Origin: CAVTYH01 sp963738835
Lineage (GTDB): Bacteria; Planctomycetota; Planctomycetia; Pirellulales; JADZDJ01
Direction: 5' to 3'
Assembly (NCBI GenBank): GCA_963738835.1
Contig: CAVTYH010000006.1
Coordinates: 124,001-188,000 of the forward strand
Length of the DNA stretch: 64,000 nt
Part shown: piece by piece, positions 1 through 12,247 of the stretch
Layout: the number at the start of each line of letters is the position of its first letter
Numbering within the stretch: the stretch's first letter is position 1
Position numbers and translations under genes: made by a program
Notes under the pieces: model-generated
Databases searched by the model: none
What the model was told of the DNA's origin: nothing
What the model saw: the letters and a program-made list of their open reading frames with translations, nothing else

Positions 1-2
1 TC

Positions 3-949
3 GACGACTTGAAAAAGTTTCCTGAATTCCAGGACGAATGGCTCCGCGGCGGCCCAGTACGGCGCTGGGTGCCCAAAACACTGGCCGATAAGCCGGTTTA
101 CGTGTTTGAAACCGGCGGCACCACTGGCATCCCGAAAAGCCGGATTGCGATGGACGATTTCCGCACCGATTACTCGCTCTTTAGCGAGACGCTGCCGGAA
201 AAATATTTCCCCAAGGGATCGAACTGGCTGATGCTCGGTCCCTCTGGCCCGCGACGGTTGCGGTTGGCCGTTGAGCATTTGGCCCAACACCGCGGCGGCA
301 TTTGCTTTTGCATCGATCTCGATCCGCGGTGGGTCATCAAGCTCATCAAAAAAGGCTGGATGGATCACCTGGAGGCGTACAAAAAGCACTGCATCGATCA
401 GGCCATTACGGTGCTCGCGCCGGCCACGACATCAAATGCATGTTCACGACGCCCAAGCTTTTGGAATCGCTGGCGCTAGAATTAGAGAAGCAAGGCTCCA
501 GCATTCCGAAAGAAGGAATCACCGGAATTTTCAGCGGTGGCACCGAATTCACTCCGCAGTGGACGCGTTTTGCCGTGGAAGAATTTCTGGGCGGCTCACC
601 GGAACAAAGCGGCGTGTACATGACGCCGACCTATGGCAACACGCTGATGGGTCTGGCTGCCAGCAAACCGGTGACCGCCGCCGACGGATACAAAATCAGC
701 TACTACGCCCCGCAACCGCGCGCGGTGGTCGAAGTAGTCGAGTTCAACGATTACCACCAAACCGTCGGCTACGGCAAAACCGGCCGCGTAAAATTGACAA
801 CGCTGACCAAAGAATTTTTCGTCCCCGGCTTCATGGAGCGCGACGAAGGGGAACGCGAACCGCCATTCGAAATCTACCCTTGGGACGGCGTGAGTGGAGT
901 GCGGCCGTTTCACGAGTTGGCGGAAGCGACGACGGTCGGTGTGTATTGA
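3..949 (+). CDS. AMP-forming acyl/aryl ligase (LuxE / phenylacetate-CoA ligase-like), 5' partial, frameshifted
   Basis: The protein should activate a carboxylic acid as an acyl-adenylate and pass it to a thiol or to the dehydrogenase encoded next. The frame is open to the left window edge, so the true start lies upstream. The phosphate-binding loop ETGGTTGIPKS is near residue 37 of the visible part, and the later adenylate-binding stretch YMTPTYGNT follows. The product is read in one frame to about base 415 and then in another from about 420 to the stop at 949. A single missing base near 412-420 explains this, and the two halves join into one family-like protein. The gene is followed on the same strand by an aldehyde dehydrogenase and an iron alcohol dehydrogenase, which suggests carboxylate reduction. 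The substrate cannot be read from the sequence. Confidence 0.72.
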
Positions 950-971
950 ATTTAGTTGAATCTATTTTAGC

Positions 972-990
972 CGCGGGGTTATGTCCCGCG
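972..990 (+). terminator. Small GC hairpin plus T-rich tail between ligase and dehydrogenase
   Basis: The arms CGCGGG (972-977) and CCCGCG (985-990) enclose a 7-nt loop and are followed by TGTTTTTG. This could be a weak intrinsic terminator or attenuator inside the operon. It could also be a member of the dispersed intergenic palindromes seen elsewhere in the window. The downstream gene starts only 20 bases later. Confidence 0.35.
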
Positions 991-1010
991 TGTTTTTGTC
1001 GGAGGTCCAC

Positions 1011-2454
1011 GTGCTAACTCTCCCGGTCCTACGTTGGGGCAAGCCTTACGACTCACTGGAAAAAGACCAAGTGGTCCATTTCATCACCGGCGAGCCCATC
1101 GCCGCGGTCAGCCAGGCCAACGGCGGCTTTGCTGCAGCGCGATATGCGCAATGCCAAGAACGCGCGAAAGGCTCTGTTGGACTTCAAGCCGGAAGAGTTG
1201 ATCGAGCGGATCAAGAAAGCGGCCGATCTGTATTTGAACGCCACGCTGCCGATCGGCGATGGCACACAGACGCCGGATGAGTTTGCTCATCAGCAATCGG
1301 CCAGCACCGGGCTGCCGGAGCACATGGCGAAGTCTAACATGGCGAAGAACCATTTCGTGCTCACGCACATGGAGCAGATGCTCGATGCGCTCACACGCGG
1401 ATTATCGTTGGAAATTCTCTCGCGTGGATACGGCATTGAAAAGCGCGGCGTGGTGGTGAGCTATCAATGCCAAGCGCCGGCGCTCGGCGTCGTGCTGCCG
1501 TCGAACTCGCCGGGCGTTCACACGCTGTGGTTGCCGGTGATTCCGATGCAAGTCGGATTGGTGTTGAAACCGGGCCCTCAAGAACCGTGGACGCCATATC
1601 GCATGACGGCGGCGTTTGTGCAGGCGGGCATTCCTGCCGAGGCGATTTCTATTTATCCCGGCGGACCCGACGCCGGCGCCGCGGTGCTGGCCGCTTGCGA
1701 GCGCAGCATGATCTTCGGCGGCACGGCAACCGTGGAACGGTACAAGGGGAACCCGAAAGTCAGCGTCCACGGACCGGGCTTCAGCAAAATTCTGCTGGGC
1801 GACGACATTGTGGACGAATGGGAAAAATATCTCGACGTCATGGTCGAAAGCGTCTTCATCAACAGCGGCCGCGGCTGCATCAACTGCTCCGGCATTTGGG
1901 CCTCGCGGCACACGAAAGAAATCGCTCAAGCCATTGCCGAACGCATCGGGCCTGTCGAACCAAAGCCGCCGGAAGATCCTAACGCCTCGCTGGCCGCATT
2001 CACCGTTCCGGGCCAAGCCAAGGGAGTGTGGCAAAGCATCGAAGCCGATTTGCGCGAAAGCGGCGTGGAGCACGTCACGGCTCCCTACGGCCCACGATTG
2101 GTCGAAAAAGAACGCTGTGCCTATTTGCGGCCAACTGTCATCCATTGCGAATCACCGGCCACCGCGGCCGCGAAAAAAGAGTTTATGTTTCCGTTCGTCA
2201 CCGTGGTAAAATGCCCACAGGAGAAGATGATCGAATCGATCGGCTACACGCTGGTCGGCACGGCCATCACCAACAATCCCCAGTGGCAGCGTGAACTGAC
2301 CGACGCCACGAACATCGACCGCCTGAACATCGGCCCGATTCCCACCACCAAACTCGATTGGCTGCAACCGCACGAAGGCAGCATCGTCGAGTTCCTGTTC
2401 CGCGCCCGAGCTTACCAACTGCCGAAAGAACGTGTGGCGACCCTAACACCATAG
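1011..2454 (+). CDS. Aldehyde dehydrogenase-superfamily acyl reductase (LuxC/acylating type), frameshifted
   Basis: This enzyme probably reduces an activated acyl group to the aldehyde with NAD(P)H. The chosen start is GTG at 1011, seven bases after GGAGG. The first ~38 codons lie in one frame. One extra T in GGCTTTGCTG (about 1126-1129) shifts the rest into the frame that runs to 2454, and removing it gives 480 aa. The nucleotide-binding core LGVVLPSNSPG and the catalytic cysteine in NSGRGCIN (codon 1876-1878) are visible. The general-base glutamate motif typical of hydrolytic ALDHs (ELGGK) is not seen, which fits an acylating or LuxC-like enzyme rather than an aldehyde oxidiser. The gene sits between the acyl ligase and an alcohol dehydrogenase. 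Confidence 0.75.
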
Positions 2455-2559
2455 AATTCACCGCAGAGAACACTGATGGATCGCAGCGGAATTCGCAAAG
2501 TTTGAATGTCTCCTGTTTTTCCTCTGCGTATCCCCGTGACTTCCGCGGTGAGTGAATTC
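2454..2559. repeat. Imperfect inverted intergenic repeat (GAATTCACCGC family)
   Basis: GAATTCACCGC at 2454-2464 is mirrored by GCGGTGAGTGAATTC at 2545-2559, with further complementary GCAGAG / CTCTGC inside. It fills the gap between the dehydrogenase and alcohol dehydrogenase genes. Related short stretches lie at 13021-13033 (TTCACCGCGGAG) and 19691-19707 (CTCCGTGGTGAATT), so it belongs to a dispersed family. Confidence 0.55.
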
Positions 2560-2564
2560 GTCTT

Positions 2565-3716
<1,152 letters not shown>

Positions 3717-3734
3717 TCTTGGATAACAACCGCG

Positions 3735-4934
3735 ATGAAATCGAGCATCAACGCCAGGAAGTTTGCTCTTGTTGTTGGTATTGCGCTGTTGGCATCGGCG
3801 GTTGGTTGCTCTTCTAACGTCGCGGCAGAAAACAATACGGGTGCGTCGAACTCTGCGGCGCTGAACGAAGCCACTTCCGGAATCAATTGGCCTGTTTTCC
3901 GCGGCAATGCTCAAGCAACTGGCGTAGCCAAAGGGAGTCTGCCGGAGAAGCTTGATCTGCTCTGGAAGTACACCGTCGACAAAGGCGCGTTCGAAGCCAC
4001 GCCGGTCGTTTGCGATGGTGTGGTCTACATCGGCGATCTCGATGGCACGTTTTACGCCATTGATTTGCAAACAGGTCAGGATCGCTGGAAGTTCAAGAAC
4101 CCTGCCGATCAGACAGGATTTAACGCCGCGGCTGGAGTGCGCAAGGGACTGATTTACATCGGCGATATGGATGGCAATTTTTATTGTCTCGATGCGAAGA
4201 CCGGCGAGAAAAAATGGGCTGCCAAGTCCGATGCGGAAATCAATTCGGCGGCCAACTTTTATCACGACAACGTTTTGTTCGGTTCGCAAGATGCCACGCT
4301 CTATTGCCTGGATGCCAAAACCGGCGAACAAAAGTGGACGCACAAAATCGGCGATCAGATTCGCTGCTCGCCCACGGTGGTGGAGGATCGCTGCTTTCTG
4401 GCGGGTTGCGATGGCAAACTGCACGTCATCGATCTTGCCAACGGAGAAGAAGTGGGTGCCGTGGAAATCGAAGCTCCCACCGGCGCTACGCCGGCGGCAT
4501 CAGGTTCGTTCATCTATTTCGGCACCGAGGGTGCGACATTTTTTTGCATCGATTGGAAAACAATCAAAGAAGTGTGGCGCCGGCAAGACAAATCCCGCAA
4601 TTTACCGATTCGCTCTAGCGCGGCTTTGACGTCGGAGGTGGTTGTGTTTGGCGGACGCGACAAAGTGCTGCATGCGCTCGATCCCAGCAGCGGTAATAAG
4701 CTGTGGGATTTTCCGACGAAGTCCAAAATCGATGGCTCGCCAGTCGTTGTCGGCCAGCGGGCGTTTGTCGGTTCCGGAGATGGTCGTGTTTATGGCCTTG
4801 ATCTAAAAACTGGCAACAAAGTTTGGGAGTACGAAGCCGGCGGCTCTTTTACTGGTAGCCCAGCGGTGGCGGCGGGTCGGCTTATCATTGCCAGTGATAC
4901 CGGCATCATTTATTGCTTTGGAGAGAAAAAATGA
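3735..4934 (+). CDS. PQQ-type beta-propeller lipoprotein
   Basis: This 399-aa protein has an N-terminal lipoprotein signal: a hydrophobic stretch followed by SAVGC with Cys25 as the lipidated residue. A short Ser/Ala/Asn-rich linker leads to a propeller built of repeats such as YCLDAKTGEKKW. The repeats resemble the PQQ-like domain of BamB and quinoprotein dehydrogenases. No catalytic domain is evident, so it may be a scaffold or redox partner on the periplasmic side. Its stop codon overlaps the start of the next gene (ATGA at 4931-4934), so the two are translationally coupled. Confidence 0.8.
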   Translation: MKSSINARKFALVVGIALLASAVGCSSNVAAENNTGASNSAALNEATSGINWPVFRGNAQATGVAKGSLPEKLDLLWKYTVDKGAFEATPVVCDGVVYIGDLDGTFYAIDLQTGQDRWKFKNPADQTGFNAAAGVRKGLIYIGDMDGNFYCLDAKTGEKKWAAKSDAEINSAANFYHDNVLFGSQDATLYCLDAKTGEQKWTHKIGDQIRCSPTVVEDRCFLAGCDGKLHVIDLANGEEVGAVEIEAPTGATPAASGSFIYFGTEGATFFCIDWKTIKEVWRRQDKSRNLPIRSSAALTSEVVVFGGRDKVLHALDPSSGNKLWDFPTKSKIDGSPVVVGQRAFVGSGDGRVYGLDLKTGNKVWEYEAGGSFTGSPAVAAGRLIIASDTGIIYCFGEKK

Positions 4935-6007
4935 CATCACCCACAGCTGCGTCGCGAATTTCTCGTCGAACATTTGTGAAAACCGTTGGCGCTGCAGCGG
5001 CACTCTCGGGCTGTCCCTTGTTTTTGAACGCCGACGACAAGGCCGGGGGCAAACCGCCGATTCTGGGCACTGGCCCGCACACTTACGAAGCGATTCACGG
5101 CTGGGCGCAATTGCCAGAGGGCATGCAGTTTGGCAATACGCACATGGTGCAGGAAGATGCGCAGGGTCGCATTTTCATTCATCATCAGAACGGTGCGCCC
5201 GATTCTGTTTTTATTTTCGATCCTGACGGTAAGTTCATCAAATCTTGGGGCGCGAAGTGGCGAGTGGGTGCTCATGGCATGCAACTTCGCAAAGAGGGCA
5301 ACGAAGAATTTCTGTATCTGGCTACGACAAAGCAGCATCAGGTGGTGAAAACCACCCTGGACGGCGAAGAACTGTTCGTGCTGGATTATCCGAAGGAAGC
5401 CACCAATGAGAGCGGCGACCCCTGTTACAAGAACGAAGAGAAATATCTGCCGACGAACATCGCCTTTACGCCCAACGGCGATTTCTACGTCGCCGATGGT
5501 TACGGTTCTTACTTTGTGCACCGCTACGACAAGCAAGGCAAATACATTTCCACCTTCGGTGGCACGGGCACCGACGACGGTGCACTGCGCGAACCGCACG
5601 GTATTTGGTGCGACACCCGCGGTCCGCAGCCACTGATTCTGGTTGCCGACCGTGCCAACGAACGGCTGCAGTGGTTCTCGCTCGACGGCAATCACTGGCT
5701 GACCCTGCGCTCGGGAGAGCACGCTTTTCGCCGGCCGTGCCATTTCGATCAGCGCGACGGCGAACTGCTGGTGCCGGGGTTAGACGGCCGCGTCAGCATT
5801 TTGGATAAAGACAACCAGCAAGTGGCGATTCTTGGCGATAACGACAATGCCCAGCAGCGCGGCAAGAACAACATTCGCGCCGCCGATCGTCAGCCTGGTG
5901 TGTTCGTTTCGCCACACGGCGCCATTTGGGACCGTGCCGGCAACATTTACGTCACCGAATGGCTTTCGGACGGCCGCGTGATCAAACTGCGTAAAGTCGA
6001 CGCATAA
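4931..6007 (+). CDS. Tat-exported NHL / 6-bladed beta-propeller protein
   Basis: The start at 4931 is preferred to the upstream ATG at 4913 because it overlaps the previous stop as ATGA and puts the Tat signal at the N-terminus. Residues 11-17 are SRRTFVK, followed by an Ala-rich hydrophobic segment. The mature part (358 aa in total) has NHL-like repeats, for example FVADGYGSYFVHRYD-like blades and a conserved DRANERLQWF. Homologous folds include peptidyl-amidating lyases and sensor propellers. No catalytic assignment can be made. It is tightly linked to the PQQ lipoprotein upstream and the radical SAM gene 12 bases downstream. Confidence 0.75.
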   Translation: MTSPTAASRISRRTFVKTVGAAAALSGCPLFLNADDKAGGKPPILGTGPHTYEAIHGWAQLPEGMQFGNTHMVQEDAQGRIFIHHQNGAPDSVFIFDPDGKFIKSWGAKWRVGAHGMQLRKEGNEEFLYLATTKQHQVVKTTLDGEELFVLDYPKEATNESGDPCYKNEEKYLPTNIAFTPNGDFYVADGYGSYFVHRYDKQGKYISTFGGTGTDDGALREPHGIWCDTRGPQPLILVADRANERLQWFSLDGNHWLTLRSGEHAFRRPCHFDQRDGELLVPGLDGRVSILDKDNQQVAILGDNDNAQQRGKNNIRAADRQPGVFVSPHGAIWDRAGNIYVTEWLSDGRVIKLRKVDA

Positions 6008-6018
6008 CGAGGTGAGTC

Positions 6019-7347
6019 GTGGCGACCGGAACAACCAAAAAAACCGAAGTCGGCAGTTATTTCATCGCCAATTATCCGCCGTTCTCGCAATGGAATGCGG
6101 ATGGACTGACGGCGGTGCGAGCGGCGATGAATTCCGCGCCGCTTTGCGCGCCGGCGAGTCGCAGCCTGTGCCGCTCGGACTGTATCTCCACATTCCGTTC
6201 TGCCGCAAACGCTGCAAGTTTTGTTACTTTCGCGTGTACACCGACAAAAATGCCAACGAAGTGGAAGAGTACGTCGCGGCCTTGTCGCGCGAAATCGAAC
6301 TGGTCAGCCGACTGCCGGTCATGGGCGGGCGACCATTTCGGTTCGTTTATTTTGGCGGCGGCACACCGTCGTTCTTGAGCGCCAAACAACTCACCTCGCT
6401 CGTCGACCGCCTGCGAGCCAACATCAACTGGGATCACGCTGAGGAAGTGACGTTCGAGTGCGAACCGGGTACACTTTCTGAACCAAAAATCCGCACGCTA
6501 AAAGAACTGGGCATCACACGCATCAGCCTGGGTGTGGAGAACTTCGGCGATTCAATTCTGGAAGAAAACGGCCGGGCCCATCTGTCGCCGGAAATTGCGA
6601 AGGCCTGGCAGTGGATTGTCGATGCCGGCTTCCGGAACACCAACATCGATTTAATCTCCGGCATGGTCGGCGAAAATTGGGATAACTGGCGTGACACGGT
6701 GCGCAAGACCATCGAGTATTCGCCCGACAGTGTGACCATCTATCAGATGGAACTGCCGTTCAACACGGTCTACTCCAAAGACATTTTGGGCAATCACGTG
6801 GAAACGCTGGTGGCCGATTGGCCGACGAAACGCACTTGGGTCGATTATGCTTTTGACGAACTGTGCCGCCGCCGGCTACAGCGTCTCCAGTGCCTACACG
6901 CTTGTGAAGGATAAAAGCAAAGTGAATTTCAGCTACCGAGACAATCTATGGCATGGCAGCGATCTCTTAGCCACGGGCGTGGCGAGTTTCGGGCACATCT
7001 CTGGCATTCACTACCAAAATCTTGCTGAATGGCCGCAATACGTCGGCACGCTGGATCGTGGCGAACTGCCGCTGTGGCGCGGCATGAAGTCGACGCCGCA
7101 TCAGTTGCTAGTCCGGGAAATGATTCTGCAGCTAAAAACGGGTTGCCTGGATGCCGGCTATTTCCGCAACAAATTCGGCGTCGAAATACTCGACGACTGG
7201 CGCGACGTCTGGCAGCAGTATACCGCCGATGAACTGCTTGCGATTGAGGGTGATGAAATCCGGCTCACCCGCACGGGCCTCTTGCAAGTCGACGCCATGC
7301 TGCCGGCCTTCTTTGAACCCCAACACCGCGACGTGCGGTATACGTGA
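6019..7347 (+). CDS. HemN/HemW-like radical SAM protein, two frameshifts
   Basis: Radical SAM enzymes of this family bind a 4Fe-4S cluster and SAM. Here the cluster motif is CRKRCKFC (C-x3-C-x2-C, about 6198-6221), preceded by LGLYLHIPF and followed by YFGGGTPS. Translation starts at GTG 6019, with GAGGTGA just upstream. The frame changes near 6110-6150 (one base missing) and near 6862 (one T too many in CTGTGCC). The net length is a multiple of three and the repaired product is 442 aa. The family includes coproporphyrinogen dehydrogenase, the haem chaperone HemW and radical methylases or cyclopropanases, and I cannot choose between these. Its place at the end of the acid-reduction operon points to a tailoring role rather than haem synthesis. 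Confidence 0.72.
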
Positions 7348-7362
7348 TGGCAGGCAACGGAA

Positions 7363-9634
7363 TCAGCCACCAAGCCATGTGCCGATTTGGAACGTCGCCA
7401 GCGCGGCGAGATACGCTAGCAAGGTCATGTAGACGAACGTGAAAACCGGCCAGCGCCAACTGTTGGTTTCACGTTTGATGATGACCAGTGTCGCGGCACA
7501 TTGGGCGCACAGTGCGAAAAACACCATCAGCCCCAGCGCCATCGGCACGGTAAATACGCGCCGATTGCTGCCGTCCCAGGTGGCATTGCGGAGCTGTGTC
7601 TGCAATCGCGTTTGGCCGGCTTCTTCTTCCACATCGATGTCGCCCAAGTTGTAAACAACGCCCAGCGTGCCCAGTACAACTTCTCGTGCCGGAAATGATG
7701 CGATCACGGCACAACCCACGCGCCAATCCCAACCGAGCGGCCTGACCACAGGTTCTACAAAGCGGCCCATGTGACCGAGCCAACTGTGTCGCTGGTACGC
7801 GCCTTCGAGCAGCTGCTGAAACTGTGCCGGATCGTTAAATCGCGCCAATTCTGCGATCAGGAACTCGCGACGTGAATCATCGACGGGGAGCTTATCGATT
7901 TGCGATGCCAGTTCAATCTTCTCCGCCGCCAAATCCTGCTTTGCCGCCGCCGGATTGTGCGGATAATAAAGTAGCGCCCAGACGACAATTGCCACGGCCA
8001 CAATCAGCGTGCCGGCCCGGCGGATGAAGGCCCAACCGCGGTCGAACATGCGGTGCAAAACCAGCGTCGGAGCCGGAAGCTTGTATGGCGGTAGTTCCAT
8101 CACAAACGGCGGCGTCGCCCCGCGTAAGACGGTTCGCTTCAAAACGAGCGCGACGAAAACCGCCGCCACGATGCCAATCAAATACATGCAAAACAGCGTC
8201 AAGCCTTGCAGCGGCAGAAAACCCGCGGCGTATTTGCTGGCCGGAATGAACGCGCCAATCAACAGCGTGTAAACCGGCAATCGGGCGGAGCAGCTCATCA
8301 GTGGGGCCACCAGAATGGTCGTCAGCCGATCGCGCCGGTTCTCAATCACTCGCGTTGCCATAATGCCGGGAATCGCGCACGCAAACGACGACAACAGCGG
8401 AATGAACGATTTGCCGCTCAGCCCCACGCGTACCATCAGCTTGTCCATTAAATATGCCGCCCGCGCCATGTAACCGCAATCTTCAAGAATGGCGATGAAC
8501 ATGAACAGAATCAGAATCTGCGGTAAGAACACGATCACGCTGCCCGCGCCGCCGATGAGGCCTTGCACCAACAGCGAACGCAGCGCGCCTTCGGCCAGCG
8601 ACGATTCCACCCACCCACCGACCGCTTTCACGCCACTGTCGATCAGTTTCATCAGCGGCTCGGCAGCGACAAAGATCGACGAAAACAGTGCAAACATCAC
8701 GACGGCAAACACGACCGTGCCCCAGAAGCGGTGAGTCAGCACGCGGTCGATTTTGTCCGACAGGGTTTCTTGACGTTGGCTGGGACGCACAATCACATTG
8801 TCCAACGTGCGGCCTACCCACTCGTAGCGGGCCAGCGCCTCGACGGCCGGAACCGGATACCCTGCCTCCGCCAAACGCGTCCGTGCCGCTTGCACATGCC
8901 CCCGCAATTGCTCGTTGCCGATGACTCCGGCCTCTTCCAAATATCCACCGGTATCGAGCAACAGTCTCTCCACCAAATATCGAGGCACCGCAGAATCCAC
9001 TTGCGACTTAACATCCCCATTTTCATCGCGCAATTAACCACCGCTTCCAACCGCGCCACTTCTGCCTGAAACGTTTCGGGAAACGGACTCTCTCGCCGCG
9101 GCACTGGCCGCCCGATCGTCTCGATGAGCGCGGCCTTTAATTCGTTCAATCCAATCCGCTTATTCGCTTGCACGATGACGACCGCAACTCCCAACCGTTC
9201 GCTCAGCAGTTTGGCATCAATTGCCAAACCCCGATCGCGGGCAATATCGATCATGTTGAGCGCCAGCACCGTCGGCAGGCCCAACTCGAGCACCTGGCTG
9301 ACCAGATACAAGTTGCGCTCCAAATTGCTGGCATCGACAATGCAAAGAATGGCGTCGCACGCCGGTTCATCTTGGCGGCGGCCTAGCAGCACATCGACGA
9401 CGACCATCTCGTCGAGCGATCTGGCGTTAAGCTGTACGTGCCGGGCAAATCGACCAGCGAGAATTTGCGACCGCCATGTTCCAGATAGCCGAGTTTCTTC
9501 TCGACCGTAACGCCCGGATAATTTCCGATGCGCTGTCGTACTCCGGCCAGCGCCGTGAACAGCGTCGATTTGCCGGTATTCGGATTCCCGACCAGCGCGA
9601 CGGTGAGCGTCGATGTCGCGGCAGCTACGGACAT
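7363..9634 (-). CDS. feoB: Ferrous iron transporter FeoB, two frameshifts
   Basis: FeoB is a GTPase-coupled inner-membrane Fe(II) importer. The start is ATG 9634, which places the G1 loop GNPNTGKST at residues 16-24; DLPGTYSL (G3) follows. The C-terminal part has the paired gate and core membrane regions, including FIPLLSSFACAIPGIMATR and SCSARLPVY. The gene is read in three frames. One G is missing near 9424 (ACGCC for ACGGCC) and one T near 9037. Repair gives about 757 aa, normal for FeoB. It lies 37 bases downstream of the second feoA and converges with the radical SAM gene, with 15 bases between the stops. Confidence 0.93.
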
Positions 9635-9671
9635 GCGTGTGCTGTAAAAATCGACTGTGGGCTGGCCAAAC

Positions 9672-9897
9672 TCAGCGCGGTTCGACTTCCACACGCGCGG
9701 CTTCGCTGCGGCGAACGCTGAGTCGATATCCGCGCAGCGATAGTTCGATCGGATCTCCCAAAGGCGCGGCGCCAAGAACTTGCACATCGACGCCGGGGGT
9801 CAGCCCCATTTCCAAAAGTCGGGCATCGATTTCGTCAGCCTCGCTCACTCGCAACACTCGTCCCCGCGCCGACAGCCAGCTCTGCGAGCGTGGTCAC
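9672..9897 (-). CDS. feoA: FeoA-domain protein, second copy, frameshifted
   Basis: This small SH3-like partner of FeoB carries the signature ARLLEMGLTPG. The in-frame ORF alone begins late and lacks the N-terminus. GTG at 9897 overlaps the stop of the first FeoA gene (GTGA). It opens an N-terminal stretch TTLAELAVGAG that joins the FeoA core once one extra T near 9857 is removed, giving about 74 aa. Two tandem FeoA genes before feoB is a known arrangement in several phyla. The copies are diverged, so they may bind different parts of FeoB or act as a heteromer. Confidence 0.8.
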
Positions 9898-10142
9898 AGC
9901 TCGTCTCCTGGCCGCACCAAAACGTTGAGCACTTCGTTGCCACGAATGCACAGCGTGTTGCCTTGCAGCCGCACGATGCACGGGCTGCCGGTCCGCACCA
10001 TTTCCAACTCCACTCCGCCCCGCAGACCTAATTCTTTGAGCCGCTGCACGTGCTCAGGGCGTCCGACGATGTCTGCAATTGCAGCGCGGCAACCTTCGCG
10101 CAGTCGCCGCAGAGGGATAAGTTGATGCGTGAGAGCATTCAT
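9894..10142 (-). CDS. feoA: FeoA-domain protein, first copy
   Basis: This 82-aa cytoplasmic FeoA contains VQRLKELGLRGGVELEM and RLQGNTLCIRG, typical of the family. It is the first gene of the feoA-feoA-feoB operon. Its ATG at 10142 lies 17 bases from a Fur-box-like palindrome, so iron-dependent repression is likely. Its stop overlaps the GTG start of the second copy. Confidence 0.88.
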   Translation of the reverse strand: MNALTHQLIPLRRLREGCRAAIADIVGRPEHVQRLKELGLRGGVELEMVRTGSPCIVRLQGNTLCIRGNEVLNVLVRPGDEL

Positions 10143-10158
10143 GGGCTTGAATTACAAT

Positions 10159-10173
10159 TGAGACTCATTCTCA
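10159..10173. promoter_or_regulatory. Fur box upstream of feoA
   Basis: TGAGACTCATTCTCA has perfect 5-bp arms (TGAGA / TCTCA). On the coding strand it reads TGAGAATGAGTCTCA, close to the 7-1-7 Fur consensus TGATAATNATTATCA. Its position 17-31 bases before the feoA start suits a repressor site over the promoter. Confidence 0.72.
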
Positions 10174-10292
10174 TTTCATCTGCCCTGATTGTAGAGATCG
10201 TCGTCAGCAAATGCAAGCTTCGACGACAGAAACCGCAATCATTCTGATCGCGGCAGTGCTGGCATCGAACATTTACAGAAACTGATGGCAGA

Positions 10293-12220
10293 CTAAGGGC
10301 TTTGGGGGGCTTTAAGGATTACCGCACCCCACACTGCCCGCTCGTCATTTCCGGCGAAATGATACAGATTCTCGGCGGGGTTTTGCACAATGGTGCCCAG
10401 CACCACCGCAATGTCGCCCACGGCGAGATTCGGCTTGTCGGTAGAAATTACCGGAACAATGGCGTCCTTCGCTGCCGGGTTGCTTCCTTTAAGCAGTTTG
10501 ACAAAGGTGCGAAACTGCTTGCCAACGGGCTCAATTGCCTGCACCGTTCCGGCCAGCGCAATTCCGTCGATCCCGTCTTGAATTCGATTGCGCGAATCGA
10601 GCCAATAGCCTGCCAAAAAGCCGAGCTCATCCAGTTTCGCCTTGTCCGCCGCGATATTCGAAACCAGTGCCGCAGCGGCCGAGCGCGACGTTTGATCGTG
10701 ATCCTCGTCGGCTTGCGGCTTCAGCAGCGTGATGCTTTCGGCCAGCTTCGCCAGATTGAGATAATAGTTTTTTCGCAGGTCCTTCAACTCCGGCGCACCC
10801 GGCGCCGCGGAATTCAATTCAGTGCTTGACGTGGCCGCGGCCGTCATCGCCTTCGTGACATCGGCCAGCGTAAATGTCTTGGTGCTCTTGGGGCCTTCGG
10901 GCTCCGGCATCGGCGGTGTGACGGCGGCAGGAAGCGGCGGGAATGCGTCGGGCGTATTTGCCGGAATGGCGAACGGATCGGTCACCGGCACCGTCGAGAT
11001 CGCGGGCGGAGTCGTCGTCGACTGCGCGGCGGCTGGCGGCGGCACGTTGTTCATTGAAGAGTCGGGTGCGGGGACCGTTGCCGCCGGATTCGTCGAATCG
11101 GCCGGCATCGTCTGCGGTTGAGTCGACGGAACAGCACTGGCTGCCTCATTTCCATTGGCGGGAGTGGTCGGCTGTGTGTCGACGTTCGGTTGCGACGCCG
11201 CGGCATCAGGCGTTGCAGTCTCAGCCGGGTTCGTGGCCGTGGGCGGTTCGGCATCGGGCTGCGGCATGGCATCGGGTGGAACATTCTGTGCCACTTCCGT
11301 GTTTTGCATGGGGCGATTAGCGATCGCGCTCGTCGCTTTCAATCTCTCCGGCAAGACAGAAGCCGGCAGCATTTTCGCGAGACCGAGCGGATCGATCTTG
11401 AAGCCCCAGAGCAAAACCGCATAACCAACGGCAAGCCCCACGACGCCTCCCACCAGAATTTTCGCGAGCTCGAAGACGAAGCTTCTTTGCTTCTTTCGCG
11501 GGCGGGCTCCGTCCTCGTCATCGATCGCTGCAAACGGTTCGGCATGCTCAGCGTAGGTTGTGCCCGAATGTACTGGCTTTGCTTGAAAATGCTTTGCTTC
11601 GTCCGCATCGTGTGCGGACTCGTCGTGCAGCTGCACCGGCTCGTCATTAAAATCCGCCAGGTCATCGTGGACGTGTGCCGACTCATCGTGCAGCGTCAGC
11701 GGATCCCAAGCTTCGTTGGTTTCGGCGACATGTTCAGCAGGCTCTTCCATATTCGGCTCGTCAGACGCCGTCTCTTCCGGCATGTGCGCAAAGTCCGATT
11801 CCACCGACTTGCCGCTGTCGTCATACAGCGCCTCTTCCAAAATCGCTTCCAACGGATCTTCATCGGCATGCATCATCGCCGGTTCGCGCGACTTCGTGAC
11901 CGAATCCAACTCCTCCGGCCCGGTTGGCAAATCGGGGTCGAACGGAATACCCTCCAGCACCGCCCGATTCGGTTCGGCAATGTCGTCGATCGACTGCACT
12001 TCCATTTCGTCTTCGTCGGTGGGGCGATTCGTGGCCGCCGTGATGGGGATCGACGTCACCGGCTCGGGAATCAGTTCCAGCACCGGCGGATCGAAGTCGA
12101 TCGCCTCTTGCAATCGAAACTCCTCGCCGCACAGCGGACATCGGACCCAGGCCGATCGATCATGGCTGTCGGGCAACGTCACCAACCGAAAACATTTGGG
12201 GCAGGGCTGCGCATTGGCAT
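10293..12220 (-). CDS. Zinc-ribbon (MJ0042-like), single-pass membrane protein of unknown function
   Basis: The protein has a zinc ribbon at its N-terminus: CPKC lies just upstream of the long ORF and CPLC is within it. To include CPKC the start must be ATG 12220 or 12214 with one base missing near 12206; otherwise the ORF begins at GTG 12185 and loses half the ribbon. Then come about 200 acidic, Glu/Asp/His-rich residues, a basic patch, and one membrane helix (ILVGGVVGLAVGYAVLLWGF). A long Pro/Thr/Ala-rich linker follows, then a folded C-terminal domain of about 200 aa. Zinc-ribbon plus helix plus disordered linker is common in planctomycete proteins. No function is known to me. Confidence 0.7.
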
Positions 12221-12247
12221 GTCAAAAACTCCGCTGTCGCTGGCCGA

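Noticed and set aside
6019..7347. Calling the radical SAM gene hemW or hemN
   Set aside because: The cluster motif is shared by the whole family, and the surrounding genes are not haem biosynthesis.
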